Below, piece by piece: positions 28,678 to 37,697 of a stretch of 64,000 nt of DNA; positions within the stretch are counted from its first letter, which is position 1; each line of letters starts with the position of its first letter. The stretch spans positions 2,108,001-2,172,000 of the forward strand of contig NZ_CP059569.1 of NCBI RefSeq assembly GCF_014054985.1, read 5' to 3'. Made by a program: the position numbers and the translations under genes. Source of the stretch: Kingella oralis. GTDB taxonomy: Bacteria; Pseudomonadota; Gammaproteobacteria; Burkholderiales; Neisseriaceae. The notes beneath the pieces were generated by a model that saw only the letters and a list, made by a program, of their open reading frames with translations, was not told where the DNA came from and searched no databases.

Positions 28678-29028
28678 GATGTGTCCTTTCATTGTTGTTC
28701 ATCAGTGCGTGCAATATAGGGTTTCCCGATGTGCAAAACAATGGCGGAATATGAAACACTGTTTTCTAAAAATGAAACGATAAGGCAGCCTGAAAACAAG
28801 CGGAGCTAAAACATGCCGCTAAAAATGTTTTCAGGCTGCCTCTGGCTGTTTAATTATAGGATTGGTAACTTGCAAACCGTGTGCGTGGCAAAACCACACA
28901 CCCGACATACTGTATTGAACAAGACTTGGTTGGTACTGCCCGCTGATGCGCCATCGGTTATGGTTTGGGCAAAAGAGGCAGCCTGAAAACGTATTTTTGC
29001 GTTTTCAGGCTGCCTTAATGTTTAACGC
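28678..29028. other. Intergenic region with DUS modules
   Basis: About 350 bases. It holds a DUS-linked GGAGCTAAAAC module with a closing inverted DUS (28783-28840), a copy of the GATGCGCCATCGG repeat near 28943, and a DUS hairpin at about 28977-29016 that can terminate aroG. No gene seen. Confidence 0.6.
28783..28812. repeat. DUS-linked GGAGCTAAAAC module (copy 3)
   Basis: AGGCAGCCTGAAAACAAGCGGAGCTAAAACATG: DUS followed directly by the shared GGAGCTAAAAC tail, without the GCGAAGCG middle. Confidence 0.5.
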
Positions 29029-30072
29029 TTATACGCGCGGGTGATTGGCTTCTGCCAGCAAGGCGAGCAGTTTTTCGGTATCGTCCCAGCCGATGCAGGC
29101 ATCGGTGATGCTTTGCCCGTACACCACGGGTTCGTTTTGCCGCCCTTCCACCAAGTGGCTTTCCACCATCACGCCCATGATGTTTGGCTCGCCGTTTTGG
29201 ATTTGCGTGGCGATGTCTTGGGCGACTTCCATTTGGCGTTTGAAGTCTTTGCGGCTGTTGGCATGGCTGCAATCCACCATCAGCTTGGCGGGCAAGCCCG
29301 CTTGGGTAAGCTGCTCGGCGGCAGCTTTAACGTGTTCGCTGCTGTAATTGGGCGCGCCGTTGCCCCCGCGCAAAATCACATGGCAATCGCGGTTGCCCGC
29401 GGTGTGCACGATGGCGGAATGTCCCGCTTTGGTTACCGATAGGAAATGGTGCGGATGCGATGCCGCGCCGAGCGCGTCGATGGCAATTTTCAGGTTGCCG
29501 TCGGTGCCGTTTTTAAAGCCGACGGGGCAGGATAAGCCGCTGGCAAGCTCGCGGTGTATTTGGCTTTCGGTGGTGCGCGCGCCGATTGCGCCCCATGCGA
29601 TGAGGTCGGCGTAGTATTGCGGGGTAATCATGTCTAGGAACTCGGTGGAGGCGGGCATACCGAGGTTATTGAGTTCCAACAATAGTTTGCGGGCTTGGCG
29701 CAAGCCGAAGTTGATGTCGTGCGTGCCGTTGAGGTGCGGGTCGTTAATCAGCCCTTTCCAGCCTACGGTGGTGCGCGGTTTTTCAAAATAGGCGCGCATC
29801 ACAATCAGCAATTCTTTGGCGTATTTTTGGCGCAGGGGCAGCAGGCGTTGCGCGTATTCCAGCGCGGCTTTGGGGTCGTGGATGGAGCAAGGCCCGATAA
29901 TCACGAGCAGGCGGTTATCTTTGCCGTGCAGGATGTCGGCAATTTGCTGGCGCGTTTGGGCAACCAGCTCGGAGGCTTGTTCGTTGATGGGCAGTTCGTA
30001 TAAATGGGCGATGGGGGGCAAAAGCTCGTCGATTTGTTTGACGCGCAAGTCGTCGGTGGGATGCAGTGGCAT
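29029..30072 (-). CDS. aroG: 3-deoxy-7-phosphoheptulonate (DAHP) synthase, class I
   Basis: 347 residues. LLVIIGPCSIHDPKAALEYAQRL, RAYFEKPRTTVGWKGLINDPHLNG, GARTTESQIHRELASGLSCPVGFKNGTDG and DCSHANSRKDF are family signatures that hold the metal and phosphoenolpyruvate sites. It condenses phosphoenolpyruvate and erythrose 4-phosphate, the first step to chorismate. aroQ and a shikimate-dehydrogenase-like gene lie 6 kb away in this window. It stands alone, with a plausible promoter 40 bases upstream. Confidence 0.96.
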   Translation of the reverse strand: MPLHPTDDLRVKQIDELLPPIAHLYELPINEQASELVAQTRQQIADILHGKDNRLLVIIGPCSIHDPKAALEYAQRLLPLRQKYAKELLIVMRAYFEKPRTTVGWKGLINDPHLNGTHDINFGLRQARKLLLELNNLGMPASTEFLDMITPQYYADLIAWGAIGARTTESQIHRELASGLSCPVGFKNGTDGNLKIAIDALGAASHPHHFLSVTKAGHSAIVHTAGNRDCHVILRGGNGAPNYSSEHVKAAAEQLTQAGLPAKLMVDCSHANSRKDFKRQMEVAQDIATQIQNGEPNIMGVMVESHLVEGRQNEPVVYGQSITDACIGWDDTEKLLALLAEANHPRV

Positions 30073-30107
30073 GATGTTCTTCTTTGGTTGGAATTTGTAA
30101 AGCGTGT

Positions 30108-30136
30108 AGCATAGCTTTGTTTACATTTTTTGACAA
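30108..30136 (-). promoter_or_regulatory. Possible aroG promoter
   Basis: Minus strand: -35 TTGTCA (30131-30136), 17 bases, -10 TATGCT (30108-30113), about 36 bases before the aroG ATG. Moderate consensus match. Confidence 0.45.
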
Positions 30137-30596
30137 CCAAATGGTATAGAACAATTAGAACTTAATTTTATTCTTTTTGGTTTTTTGTGGATTGCGTTAG
30201 TTAAATTTGCGTTATTTTGTTATTTTTGGCATTTTGTTGCTTGAAAGGGGTTTCAGGCTGCCTAAATGGGTGGGGCAGCCTGAAAATGGGGCGCAGTGGG
30301 TTTGCTGGGAACGGTGGCTGGATTGTCCGTATATGCGGTTTTCAGGCTGCCTTTGTTCAACTGTATAGGCAGCCTGAAAAGCAGTTAGCAGGGTTCTACA
30401 AAAAGTAGGTCGGGCATTTATGCCCGACGTTTTTAGTCAATGTTTGTCGGGCATAAATGCCCGACCTACAACTGATTGGCATGATGTCGGCGAGCCGCCG
30501 CCGATTTATTGGTTGCAGGCGTTGCACAGGTTTTCAGGCTGCCTCAATCGTTCCGCATTAGGCAGCCTGAAAACGCGCGTAGCCCTGTAAACCGCT
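30137..30596. other. Intergenic region with DUS pairs and a palindromic repeat
   Basis: About 460 bases. DUS pairs at 30250-30290 and 30340-30380, the inverted repeat at 30405-30469, a fragment of the GCGAGCCGCCGAT family at 30489, and a DUS pair at 30531-30574. I see no gene. Confidence 0.6.
30405..30469. repeat. GTAGGTCGGGCAT inverted repeat
   Basis: Two 24-base arms (30405-30428 and 30446-30469) are perfect complements around a 17-base loop. Each arm is itself nearly palindromic (TCGGGCAT-TT-ATGCCCGA). The layout is that of a small non-autonomous element or a strong hairpin, not of a DUS. Confidence 0.8.
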
Positions 30597-31523
30597 TCAA
30601 TCAAACGCCACCACGCGGCTGGCATCCACGGCGACGCGGCAATCATCGGTGTGAACAGCTTGGTCGTGAAAAAAGGTAATCGCGCCAAATTGCGGATGCG
30701 TGGCTTCTATGCGGTAGCCAATAGGCAGCCTGAAACTGTGTTGCAGCGTGCATGGTGTGCCGCTGTGGGGCGATAGGTGGATGGCTTCGGGCGGGATGTA
30801 ATGGGCATCGGATACGTTGAGGCAGCCGAGCAGCCGCGCGGCTTGGGCGTTGGCGGGGCGGCGTAAAACGGCTTCGGGTGTGTCGTGTTGCAGCAGTTCG
30901 CCGCCCGCCAGCAGGGCGATGTTATCCGCCATAAAGCAGGCTTCGGCGGGGTCGTGCGTAACCAGCACGGCGGGGATTTGGCGGCGGCGCACCAGCTCGC
31001 GCGTTTGGCTTTGCAGCTGGCTGCGCAGGGTGGTGTCCAAGCTGGAAAAGGGTTCGTCCAGCAGCAGCACTTTAGGCGTGCCTGCCAAGGCGCGGGCGAG
31101 GGCAACGCGCTGTTTTTCGCCGCCCGACAGCGCACTGATGTGGCGCTCCGCCATGTTGCCCATGCCCACTTCGCCCAGCAGCGCTTGCGCTTGCTCGCGG
31201 GCATCGGCTTTGCCCACGCCGCGCATCCGCAGCCCAAACGCAGCGTTTTGCCACACGTTGAGATGCGGCAGCAGGGCGAAATCTTGGAACATCATGGCGA
31301 CGTGGCGGCGTTCGGGCGCGATGGCGTTTTGCGCTTCGCCGTTGATATACACTTCGCCGCTGTCGGGCTGCACCAGCCCCGCGATGATGTTGAGCAGCGT
31401 GGATTTGCCGCTGCCGCTTGCGCCGAGGATGGCGGTGATGCTGCCTGCTTGGACGCTGAAACTGATGTTGCGGGCGGTGGTTTTTTGCTGGAAGGATTTG
31501 TGGATTTGGCTGAGGGTGAGCAT
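30597..31523 (-). CDS. ABC transporter ATP-binding protein (thiamine/ferric-ion type)
   Basis: 308 residues. Walker A GASGSGKST near residue 35, Q-loop MMFQDFALLPHLNVWQNAAFGL, signature LSGGEKQRVALARAL, Walker B VLLLDEPFSSLD, and the switch His in LVTHDPAEA. A C-terminal extension of about 80 residues resembles a regulatory domain of the FbpC/PotA type. The family serves thiamine, iron and spermidine uptake. The permease at 42520-44052 has a related domain layout and could be its partner, but the two are 11 kb apart and no binding protein is in the window. Confidence 0.85.
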   Translation of the reverse strand: MLTLSQIHKSFQQKTTARNISFSVQAGSITAILGASGSGKSTLLNIIAGLVQPDSGEVYINGEAQNAIAPERRHVAMMFQDFALLPHLNVWQNAAFGLRMRGVGKADAREQAQALLGEVGMGNMAERHISALSGGEKQRVALARALAGTPKVLLLDEPFSSLDTTLRSQLQSQTRELVRRRQIPAVLVTHDPAEACFMADNIALLAGGELLQHDTPEAVLRRPANAQAARLLGCLNVSDAHYIPPEAIHLSPHSGTPCTLQHSFRLPIGYRIEATHPQFGAITFFHDQAVHTDDCRVAVDASRVVAFD

Positions 31524-31588
31524 GTTTGGGTTGCTTTTGGATTGCGTGTGTGGATGGGATTTTCAGGCTGCCTATTTGCATCCGCGAT

Positions 31589-31623
31589 AGGCAGCCTGAA
31601 ACGAAGTTCAACGGAGCTAAAAC
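31589..31623. repeat. DUS-linked GGAGCTAAAAC module (copy 4)
   Basis: AGGCAGCCTGAAACGAAGTT followed by CAACGGAGCTAAAACGG: DUS, the middle segment and the shared tail, the reverse complement of the copy at 14386. Confidence 0.6.
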
Positions 31624-31636
31624 GGATGCGGCGCGC

Positions 31637-32695
31637 TTACGGGCAAGGATTGCTGATTTCAGCGTGCACCGCGTCAATCGCGTCCAACACGTCGGGCGAC
31701 AGGGTTACGGCTGCGCTGGCGATGTTTTCGGCAAGCTGTTCCAGCGTGGTGGCGCCGATGATGTTGCTGGCAACGAATGGACGGTCGTTCACAAACGCCA
31801 GCGACAGCGCGGTCAGGCTTAGCCCTGCTTCATCGGCGATTTGCGCGTAGCGTTCCACCGCCGCGAAGCCTTGCGGTTTGCTGTACCGCTTAAAGCGTTC
31901 AAACAACGCTAAGCGGCTGCCTGCGGGCATCGCGCCGTGGCGGTATTTGCCTGTTAGCACGCCAAACGCCAACGGCGAATACGCCAACAGCGGCAGGTTT
32001 TCGCGCAGCGAGACTTCGCTTAACCCGACTTCGTAGCTGCGGTTGAGCAGGCTGTATGGGTTTTGGATGGTGGCGGCGCGGGCGGTTTCAGGCTGCCTTT
32101 CGTGCGCGGCAAGGTAGCGCATCGCGCCCCACGGCGTTTCGTTGGATAAACCATAGGCGCGGATTTTGCCTTGTTTCACCAGCTCGCTGAGCGCGTCAAT
32201 GATTTCTTCAAACGGCGTAAACGCTTCGCTTTCGGGCAGCTTGTCGATGCCCAGCTTGCCGAAATAATTGGCTTGGCGTTCGGGCCAATGCAGTTGGTAC
32301 AAATCCAAATAGTCGGTGTTGAGCCGCTTTAAGCTCGCTTCGCAGGCTTCAAAAATTTGCGCGCGCGAAAAATCGTTGCCGTTGCGGATATAGGGTTCCA
32401 GCCCGTTGGCGTTGTTGCCCGTTGGGCCGGCGATTTTGCTGGCGAGCACAAAATCATCGCGCTTGCCCCGCGCCGCTATCCACGCGCCGATGATTTGCTC
32501 GGTGCGGGTGTAGGTTTCTTTGCACGGCGGCACGGGATACATTTCGGCGGTATCGATAAAGTTCACGCCGTGCGATAGCGCGTAGTCCAGCTGGGCGTGC
32601 GCTTCATCGGCGGTGTTTTGCTCGCCCCAAGTCATCGTGCCAAGGCAGATTTTGCTTACTTGGATGCCACTTGCGCCTAATGTGTTGTGTTGCAT
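31637..32695 (-). CDS. tas: Tas-like NADP(H)-dependent aldo-keto reductase
   Basis: 352 residues. VSKICLGTMTWGEQNT, GVNFIDTAEMYPVPPCKETYTRTEQIIG, and TDYLDLYQLHWPER are the Tas subgroup pattern, with the catalytic Asp-Tyr pair in DTAEMY. The C-terminal part RPFVASNIIGATTLEQLAENI binds NADPH. Substrate unknown; E. coli Tas was found as a suppressor of tyrosine auxotrophy. Separated from cdsA by DUS pairs. Confidence 0.88.
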   Translation of the reverse strand: MQHNTLGASGIQVSKICLGTMTWGEQNTADEAHAQLDYALSHGVNFIDTAEMYPVPPCKETYTRTEQIIGAWIAARGKRDDFVLASKIAGPTGNNANGLEPYIRNGNDFSRAQIFEACEASLKRLNTDYLDLYQLHWPERQANYFGKLGIDKLPESEAFTPFEEIIDALSELVKQGKIRAYGLSNETPWGAMRYLAAHERQPETARAATIQNPYSLLNRSYEVGLSEVSLRENLPLLAYSPLAFGVLTGKYRHGAMPAGSRLALFERFKRYSKPQGFAAVERYAQIADEAGLSLTALSLAFVNDRPFVASNIIGATTLEQLAENIASAAVTLSPDVLDAIDAVHAEISNPCP

Positions 32696-32829
32696 GGGAG
32701 TGTCCTTTCTTGTGGGGGAAATAGGGTTTCAGGCTGCCTTGGGATGGTAACGATTAGGCAGCCTGAAACGTCTGTTGCTTCGTTTTCAGGCTGCCTTTGG
32801 GGGATAACAAGGCAGCCTGAAAATAGGTT

Positions 32830-33624
32830 TTACAGCATCGCTTGCACCGCTGCATACACACTTAACACGGCAATCATGCTGTCCACGCGGTCAAACACGC
32901 CGCCATGCCCAGGCAATAAATTGCTGCTGTCTTTGATACCCGCCGCGCGTTTGAGCCAGCTTTCCAGCAAATCGCCGCCGATGCTTACCAAGGTGAGGAT
33001 AACGGCAACCAGCATGGTGGCAAACCAAGACGCTTCAAAGCCCAGCCAGCCTGCGCTGCGGGCAAACGTCATATAAATGCACACGGCAATCACGCCGCCT
33101 GCCGCGCCTTCCCAGCTTTTTTTCGGGCTTAACACGGGCGCGAGCTTGTGTTTGCCGATGGCGCGCCCCACAAAATAAGCGGCGGAATCCGCCAGCCACA
33201 CCAGCACCATAATGGCGAGCAATTGCCCCGCCTCTTGCGGGCTCGGGCGCAGGGCAATCAGGGCAAACCAAAAAGGCAGCATCAGCAGCCAACCGATTGC
33301 CATGCCGCGCGCATCGGCTTGGATTTTCCATTTGCGGTTGAGCCACGCGGGCATCGCCAGCAGCCAAAAGGCGAACACAATCGCCCACACAAACGGCGGC
33401 AGCTGCCAGCCGCCTGCGTGCGCGGTGAGCATGAAAAACGCCGTGCCCGCCAAATAAGGCGTTTGCTGCGCGGGGCTAAATCCCGCCATTCGGCTGTATT
33501 CCCACAGCGCGAGCAGCACAATCAGCGCGGCAAACGCCGCCCAAAGGGTGTTGCCGGCGAAAAACAGCATGGCGAGCATCAGCGGAAGCAGGACAAGGGC
33601 GGTGAGAATGCGTTGTTTGAGCAT
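32830..33624 (-). CDS. cdsA: Phosphatidate cytidylyltransferase (CDP-diglyceride synthase)
   Basis: 264 residues, seven to eight membrane helices. The family signature near the C-terminus is intact: LAPVLSPKKSWEGAAGGV, SIGGDLLESWLKRAAGIKDSS, and LLPGHGGVFDRVDSMIA. The enzyme makes CDP-diacylglycerol for all phospholipids at the inner membrane. uppS lies upstream on the same strand, the usual pair, but a 390-base DUS-rich gap separates them and dxr/rseP/bamA do not follow. Confidence 0.96.
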   Translation of the reverse strand: MLKQRILTALVLLPLMLAMLFFAGNTLWAAFAALIVLLALWEYSRMAGFSPAQQTPYLAGTAFFMLTAHAGGWQLPPFVWAIVFAFWLLAMPAWLNRKWKIQADARGMAIGWLLMLPFWFALIALRPSPQEAGQLLAIMVLVWLADSAAYFVGRAIGKHKLAPVLSPKKSWEGAAGGVIAVCIYMTFARSAGWLGFEASWFATMLVAVILTLVSIGGDLLESWLKRAAGIKDSSNLLPGHGGVFDRVDSMIAVLSVYAAVQAML

Positions 33625-34011
33625 AATGTTCTTTCTTGTTGGTGAGTGGTTTGCGGCAGCCTGAAAACGAGCGAAGCGAGTTTCTGCGAAGCTAAAACGG
33701 CTGGGATAAGGTGGCGATTATTTTACCTGTTTCGGGTTAGCATCGCAGCAAGCAAAGGCAGCCTGAAACGGACTAAATGCTTTTCAGGCTGCCTAATGAT
33801 GCGGTTTTCAACTTTAAAACGCGAGCGCAACAATGGTGAGCGGTAAATCGGACATTTGCGCCCAAACTTTGCGAATAGGATTTGGTGGGCATAAAGATTC
33901 CAATCTACAAACTTGATGAACGTTTTTGGCAGACGAATACCCAAGGCAACGCAATCAACACAAAGGCAGCCTGAAAACCGTGTTTTGGCTTTTCAGGCTG
34001 CCTTTGCCGCG
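33625..34011. other. Intergenic region between uppS and cdsA
   Basis: About 390 bases with a DUS-linked module (33654-33700), a DUS hairpin around 33757-33795 and another at 33966-34003 directly after the uppS stop. No gene seen. The gap breaks the usual uppS-cdsA coupling. Confidence 0.6.
33654..33700. repeat. DUS-linked GAAGCTAAAAC module (copy 5)
   Basis: GGCAGCCTGAAAACGAGCGAAGCGAG, then TTTCTGCGAAGCTAAAACGG. It is longest here and in copy 6, with the palindromic GAGCGAAGCGAG in the middle. Confidence 0.55.
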
Positions 34012-34782
34012 CTATTCGGGGCGCTGTTGCTCGCTGGGCAATTGCTCGGATGTGCGCCCGAAGCGGCGTTCGCGTTGGGTGAACGAGGCGAAGGCTTTTT
34101 GCATTTCGGCTTGGTTGAAGTCGGGCCACAGTACGGGTGTGAAATAAAATTCGGCGTATGCCATTTGCCAGAGCATAAAGTTGCTGATGCGGGTTTCGCC
34201 GCCTGTGCGGATAAAGAGGTCGGGCTCGGGGGCTTCGGCGAGCATCAGGCGGCTGGCGAGGTCGGCTTCGCTGATGTGGGTTTTGCCTTCGGCGATGAGT
34301 GCGTTGGCGGCTTGTAGGATGTCCCAGCGTCCGCCGTAGTCGGCGGCGATGGTGAGGGTGAGCCCTGTGTTGTTGGCGGTGAGGGCTTCGGCATCGATGA
34401 TGCTTTGTTGGATTTCGGCGGAGAAGCGGCTGCGGTCGCCGATGACTTTGAGCCGCACGCCTTTTTCGTTCATTTGGATGACTTTCTTTTGCAGGGCAAC
34501 GAGAAACAGCCCCATCAGAAACGAGACTTCGTCGGCGGGCCGCCGCCAGTTTTCGGTGGAAAAGGCGAAGACGGTGAGATAGCGCACGCCTGCGTCGTTG
34601 CAGATGTGGCAGATGTTTTCCAGCACGTCTAGCCCTTTTTTATGCCCCATGGCGCGGGGCAGGAAGCGTTTTTTTGCCCAGCGCCCGTTGCCGTCCATGA
34701 TGATGGCGATGTGGCGGGGGGTTTGGCTGTGCTCGGGGATGGTTTGGGTGCTGCTAATGTGGCTCATGCTGATGTGGCTCAT
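34012..34782 (-). CDS. uppS: Undecaprenyl diphosphate synthase
   Basis: 256 residues. HIAIIMDGNGRWAKKRFLPR (catalytic Asp in MDGNGRW), LTVFAFSTENWRRP, and DLFIRTGGETRISNFMLWQMAYAEFYF are the cis-prenyltransferase signatures. It makes the C55 lipid carrier for peptidoglycan and surface glycans. A near-exact 15-base tandem duplication at the start encodes MSHIS twice; translation could begin at 34782, which has AAGG upstream, or at 34767. Natural start uncertain by five residues. Confidence 0.96.
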   Translation of the reverse strand: MSHISMSHISSTQTIPEHSQTPRHIAIIMDGNGRWAKKRFLPRAMGHKKGLDVLENICHICNDAGVRYLTVFAFSTENWRRPADEVSFLMGLFLVALQKKVIQMNEKGVRLKVIGDRSRFSAEIQQSIIDAEALTANNTGLTLTIAADYGGRWDILQAANALIAEGKTHISEADLASRLMLAEAPEPDLFIRTGGETRISNFMLWQMAYAEFYFTPVLWPDFNQAEMQKAFASFTQRERRFGRTSEQLPSEQQRPE

Positions 34783-34934
34783 GGGGCTGCCTTGCGGGTG
34801 GGATGGGAATGGGGTGGATTATAGGGGATGGTTGTCAAGATTGTATGAAGATTGTGTGAAGGATTTGTGGGCGGGCATATAAATAGGCAGCCTGAAAAGC
34901 GGTTGAATGCGTTTTCAGGCTGCCTATATATGGT

Positions 34935-35534
34935 TTACTTGTTAGCGGTTGGGGCTTCCGGCGGCTGGCGGCGCGCCATGCGCTCGGCGAAGCGTTGGTG
35001 TTGCTGTTTTTGCAGCTCCGTGTATTTTTGCCGTTGCGCCGGAGTTAGCACTTGGAAGGCGGCGTGGCGGGCTTGGAGCATTTGCAATTCGCGTTCGGCG
35101 TGCTGGCGTTCCAGCTCGGCGCGTTCTTGTTGGCGCTCGGAGATGAGCTTGCGCGCGGCTTGTTCGTCAAAATTTTTGCTGTTCAGCAGTTGCTGCTCTT
35201 GGCTTTGGCGTTGCGCCATTTTTTGTTGGAACTCGGCGCGGCGGGCGGCGTGGTTTTCAGGCTGCTGTGGGCGGTATTGCGCCATGATGGCGCGGATTTT
35301 GCTTTTTTGTTCTTCGCTTAAATCCAGCTCGTTAAAGCCGCGTGGCAAGCCATCACGTTTGAATTGGTAGTCCATTTTGTCTTGATGGTGGCGGGGGCTT
35401 TTTTTGTAGCCATCGCGCACGGGGGGCGACATATCGTTGGCAGATTGCTGTTTAACCGCTTCACCAGCGGCAACGGCTACGCCTGCGCTTAACAAGAGGG
35501 CGGCGGTGGAGGCAAGTAGTGTGGAGCGTTTCAT
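34935..35534 (-). CDS. Spy/CpxP-family periplasmic protein
   Basis: 199 residues from the ATG at 35534, preceded by AAGGAAAA. A cleavable signal (MKRSTLLASTAALLLSAGVAVAA) is followed by a highly charged, helical protein with two LTxxQ-type motifs, LSEEQKSKIRAIMAQY near residue 75 and LTPAQRQKYTELQKQQ near 165. Gln/Arg/Glu-rich coiled segments lie between. Spy and CpxP are periplasmic chaperones of the envelope-stress response. The role here is inferred from motif and layout only. Confidence 0.75.
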   Translation of the reverse strand: MKRSTLLASTAALLLSAGVAVAAGEAVKQQSANDMSPPVRDGYKKSPRHHQDKMDYQFKRDGLPRGFNELDLSEEQKSKIRAIMAQYRPQQPENHAARRAEFQQKMAQRQSQEQQLLNSKNFDEQAARKLISERQQERAELERQHAERELQMLQARHAAFQVLTPAQRQKYTELQKQQHQRFAERMARRQPPEAPTANK

Positions 35535-35883
35535 GATTTTTCCTTGTAATCGATGTTTGAACGGATACGGCAACTGCGAGCGGCGGATGATACGCGGCTG
35601 CGGTGTTAAGTTGGGTGGGTGGCGGGTTAAATTTGGCATAGGCAGCCTGAAAACGGGTTTGGGGCGTTTCAGGCTGCCTGATGGTTTTTTATTGCTTGCG
35701 TTGTTTTGTTTGCCGCTTTGCGCACTATAAAATCGCGCGTTTTCCATAAAAACTATTTTATTCTGCCAATTTTGCCGACATCGTTAGCGTTATCGTTTTG
35801 CCTGTGCGTTTTCAGGCTGCCTTGTGGGAAAGCGGGCGTGCAAACGGCTATAATCCACAACCATTTGAACGAAAGGAAAAAGC
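35535..35883. other. Intergenic region between divergent spy-like gene and aroQ
   Basis: About 350 bases holding a DUS pair at 35639-35678 and one DUS at 35810. AT-rich around 35740-35790, where promoters may lie, but no clean pair is obvious. No gene seen. Confidence 0.5.
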
Positions 35884-36321
35884 ATGAATGTTTTGGTAAT
35901 CAACGGCGTGAACCTAAACCTGCTGGGCACGCGCGAGCCGGATATTTACGGCGCGGAAACGCTGGCGGATGTATCGGCTGATTTGGACAAAACCGCCGCC
36001 GAGCTGGGCGTGAGCGTGCGCCATTTTCAAAGCAACCACGAGGGCACGATTGTGGATGTCATCCAAGCGGCGCGCGGCAACACCGACTGGATTATCATCA
36101 ACGCGGGCGCGTTCACGCACACCAGCGTGGCGATTCGTGATGCGCTCGCAGGCGTGGGCATTCCATTTGTGGAAGTGCATATTTCCAATGTGCACGCGCG
36201 CGAGGCGTTCCGCCATCATTCGTATTTGTCGGACAAGGCGGTGGGCGTGATTGTGGGGCTGGGCACGTTCGGCTATCAGGCGGCGTTGCAGTTTGTGGCG
36301 CGTAAGGGGAAGGCAGCCTGA
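35884..36321 (+). CDS. aroQ: Type II 3-dehydroquinate dehydratase
   Basis: 145 residues. [23 protein letters not shown] with the active-site Tyr, [32 protein letters not shown] and [21 protein letters not shown] are the full signature. It converts 3-dehydroquinate to 3-dehydroshikimate in the shikimate pathway. AAAGGAAAA precedes the ATG. A shikimate-dehydrogenase-like gene follows, with a DUS hairpin between them. Confidence 0.97.
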   Translation: MNVLVINGVNLNLLGTREPDIYGAETLADVSADLDKTAAELGVSVRHFQSNHEGTIVDVIQAARGNTDWIIINAGAFTHTSVAIRDALAGVGIPFVEVHISNVHAREAFRHHSYLSDKAVGVIVGLGTFGYQAALQFVARKGKAA

Positions 36322-36408
36322 AAATGAGCTTGCGCCACAGCCATAAGGCAGCCTGAAAACCGTTTTCAGGCTGCCTCTGATGAATCCTCCATCCCCAAAG
36401 GAACTCCT

Positions 36409-37236
36409 ATGATAAACGGCCTCACCCAAATCATCGCCCACATCGGCTACCCCACGCACACCTTCAAATCGCCGATGATTTACAACCCCTATTTCCAATC
36501 GCGCGGCATCAACGCGGTGGTGGTGCCGTTTGCCTGCCAAGCGGATAACTACCCCGATTTTCTGCGCGCCGTGTTCCGTAACGAAAACACGCTGGGTGCA
36601 TTGATTACCATGCCGCACAAAGTAAGCACCATCGGCCTGCTCGACGAAATCTCGCCCACCGCGCAGATTGCGGGCGCGTGCAATGCCGTGCGCCGCAGCG
36701 CCGATGGCAGACTGCAAGGCGATATGTTTGACGGCGAAGGCTTTGTGCGCGGCATGGTGCGCAAGGGGTTTGCGCCGCAGGGCAAATCGGCTTTGCTGGC
36801 GGGCGCGGGCGGCGTGGGCAGCGCGATTGCGGCGAGCTTGGCGGCGGCTGGTGTGGCGCGTTTGGCGTTGTTTGACCCCAATGTCGCGCAGGCGGAAGCA
36901 TTGGCAGCGCGGCTGCGCCGGCACTACCCCGATTTGGCGGTGGAAACAGGCAGCAACGACCCGCAAGGCTTTGATTTGGTTGCCAATGCCTCGCCGTTGG
37001 GGATGTATAACGGCGATGCGTTGCCGTTGGATGTGGCGCGGATTCGCCCCGATGCGTTTGTGGGCGAAGTGGTGTTGAGCCGCCCGATTACGCCGTTTTT
37101 GGCGGCGGCGCAGGCGCGGGGCTGCACCATTCAAGTGGCAACCGATATGCTGTTTGAGCAGATTCCCGCTTATTTGGAATATTTCGGCTTGGAGACGACC
37201 ACGCCCGAAGTGTTGCGCCAAGTGGCGCAGTTGTAA
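36409..37236 (+). CDS. Shikimate dehydrogenase-family protein
   Basis: 275 residues. FKSPMIYNPYFQSRGINAVVVPF and GALITMPHKVSTIGLLDE form the shikimate-binding region with the catalytic Lys, and LLAGAGGVGSAIAASLAAAGV is the NAD(P)-binding loop. The SPxxYN start (instead of SPxxHN) and NASPLGM place it outside the strict AroE type, closer to the quinate/shikimate dehydrogenase-like group. It follows aroQ directly, so it probably acts in the same pathway or in quinate use; an AAHS-type aromatic acid transporter lies 1.2 kb downstream. Confidence 0.85.
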   Translation: MINGLTQIIAHIGYPTHTFKSPMIYNPYFQSRGINAVVVPFACQADNYPDFLRAVFRNENTLGALITMPHKVSTIGLLDEISPTAQIAGACNAVRRSADGRLQGDMFDGEGFVRGMVRKGFAPQGKSALLAGAGGVGSAIAASLAAAGVARLALFDPNVAQAEALAARLRRHYPDLAVETGSNDPQGFDLVANASPLGMYNGDALPLDVARIRPDAFVGEVVLSRPITPFLAAAQARGCTIQVATDMLFEQIPAYLEYFGLETTTPEVLRQVAQL

Positions 37237-37245
37237 GCCACACAG

Positions 37246-37653
37246 TTATCTTACTTCTTTACAATTTAATGCTTTCTTTAAATCTTTAAGATACAATCTC
37301 TGTTGCTTCCTTAAATATAACCCTACAAAAAGGTTAAATATGAATTTTTTAGATACAATATTTTCGGTAAAATCTAAAGTTGTTTTATCTCCATGCGGAT
37401 AAAATTTTCCTATCCAAGTTCCTTTGATGTTTTCATTTTCTATTTCGAATGCCCAGCTTTGATATTTAATACATTCTGTAACCTTAAAATAAGTTTCAAT
37501 TCCATATTTAGAAACTTCTACAAACGTATTATCATTTATAATTCTTATATTTGTTAAGTCACTTCTCCAAACAAAATCATTTAAATTAGTGAGCTTATTC
37601 CACACTTTTTCTATTGGACACAAAAGAGTAATCTTTATATTAGCAATTGCCAT
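37246..37653 (-). CDS. SRPBCC-fold protein, probably acquired
   Basis: 135 residues from the ATG at 37653, preceded by GGGAGG. The pattern MAIANIKITLLCPIEKVWNKLTNLNDFVWRSDL, FKVTECIKYQSWAFEIENENIKG and DFTENIVSKK fits the START/SRPBCC ligand-binding fold. The gene is far more AT-rich than its neighbours and has no DUS. It has a strong ribosome site and an extended -10 (TGGTATAAT, 37689-37697), a style common in Firmicutes. These suggest transfer from an AT-rich organism. Function unknown. Confidence 0.7.
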   Translation of the reverse strand: MAIANIKITLLCPIEKVWNKLTNLNDFVWRSDLTNIRIINDNTFVEVSKYGIETYFKVTECIKYQSWAFEIENENIKGTWIGKFYPHGDKTTLDFTENIVSKKFIFNLFVGLYLRKQQRLYLKDLKKALNCKEVR

Positions 37654-37688
37654 ACTAGTAACCTCCCTATAAAATTCCATTTTATTTA

Positions 37689-37697
37689 TTATACCAA
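37689..37697 (-). promoter_or_regulatory. Extended -10 promoter of the SRPBCC gene
   Basis: Minus strand TGGTATAAT, an extended -10 (TGn before TATAAT), 36 bases before the ATG. The -35 region (TTATGT) is weak. Confidence 0.5.

Noticed and set aside
35914..37221. 435-codon open frame on the minus strand over aroQ and the shikimate-dehydrogenase-like gene
   Set aside because: Shadow frame: Arg/His/Gln-rich, no domain, and both plus-strand genes are clear.
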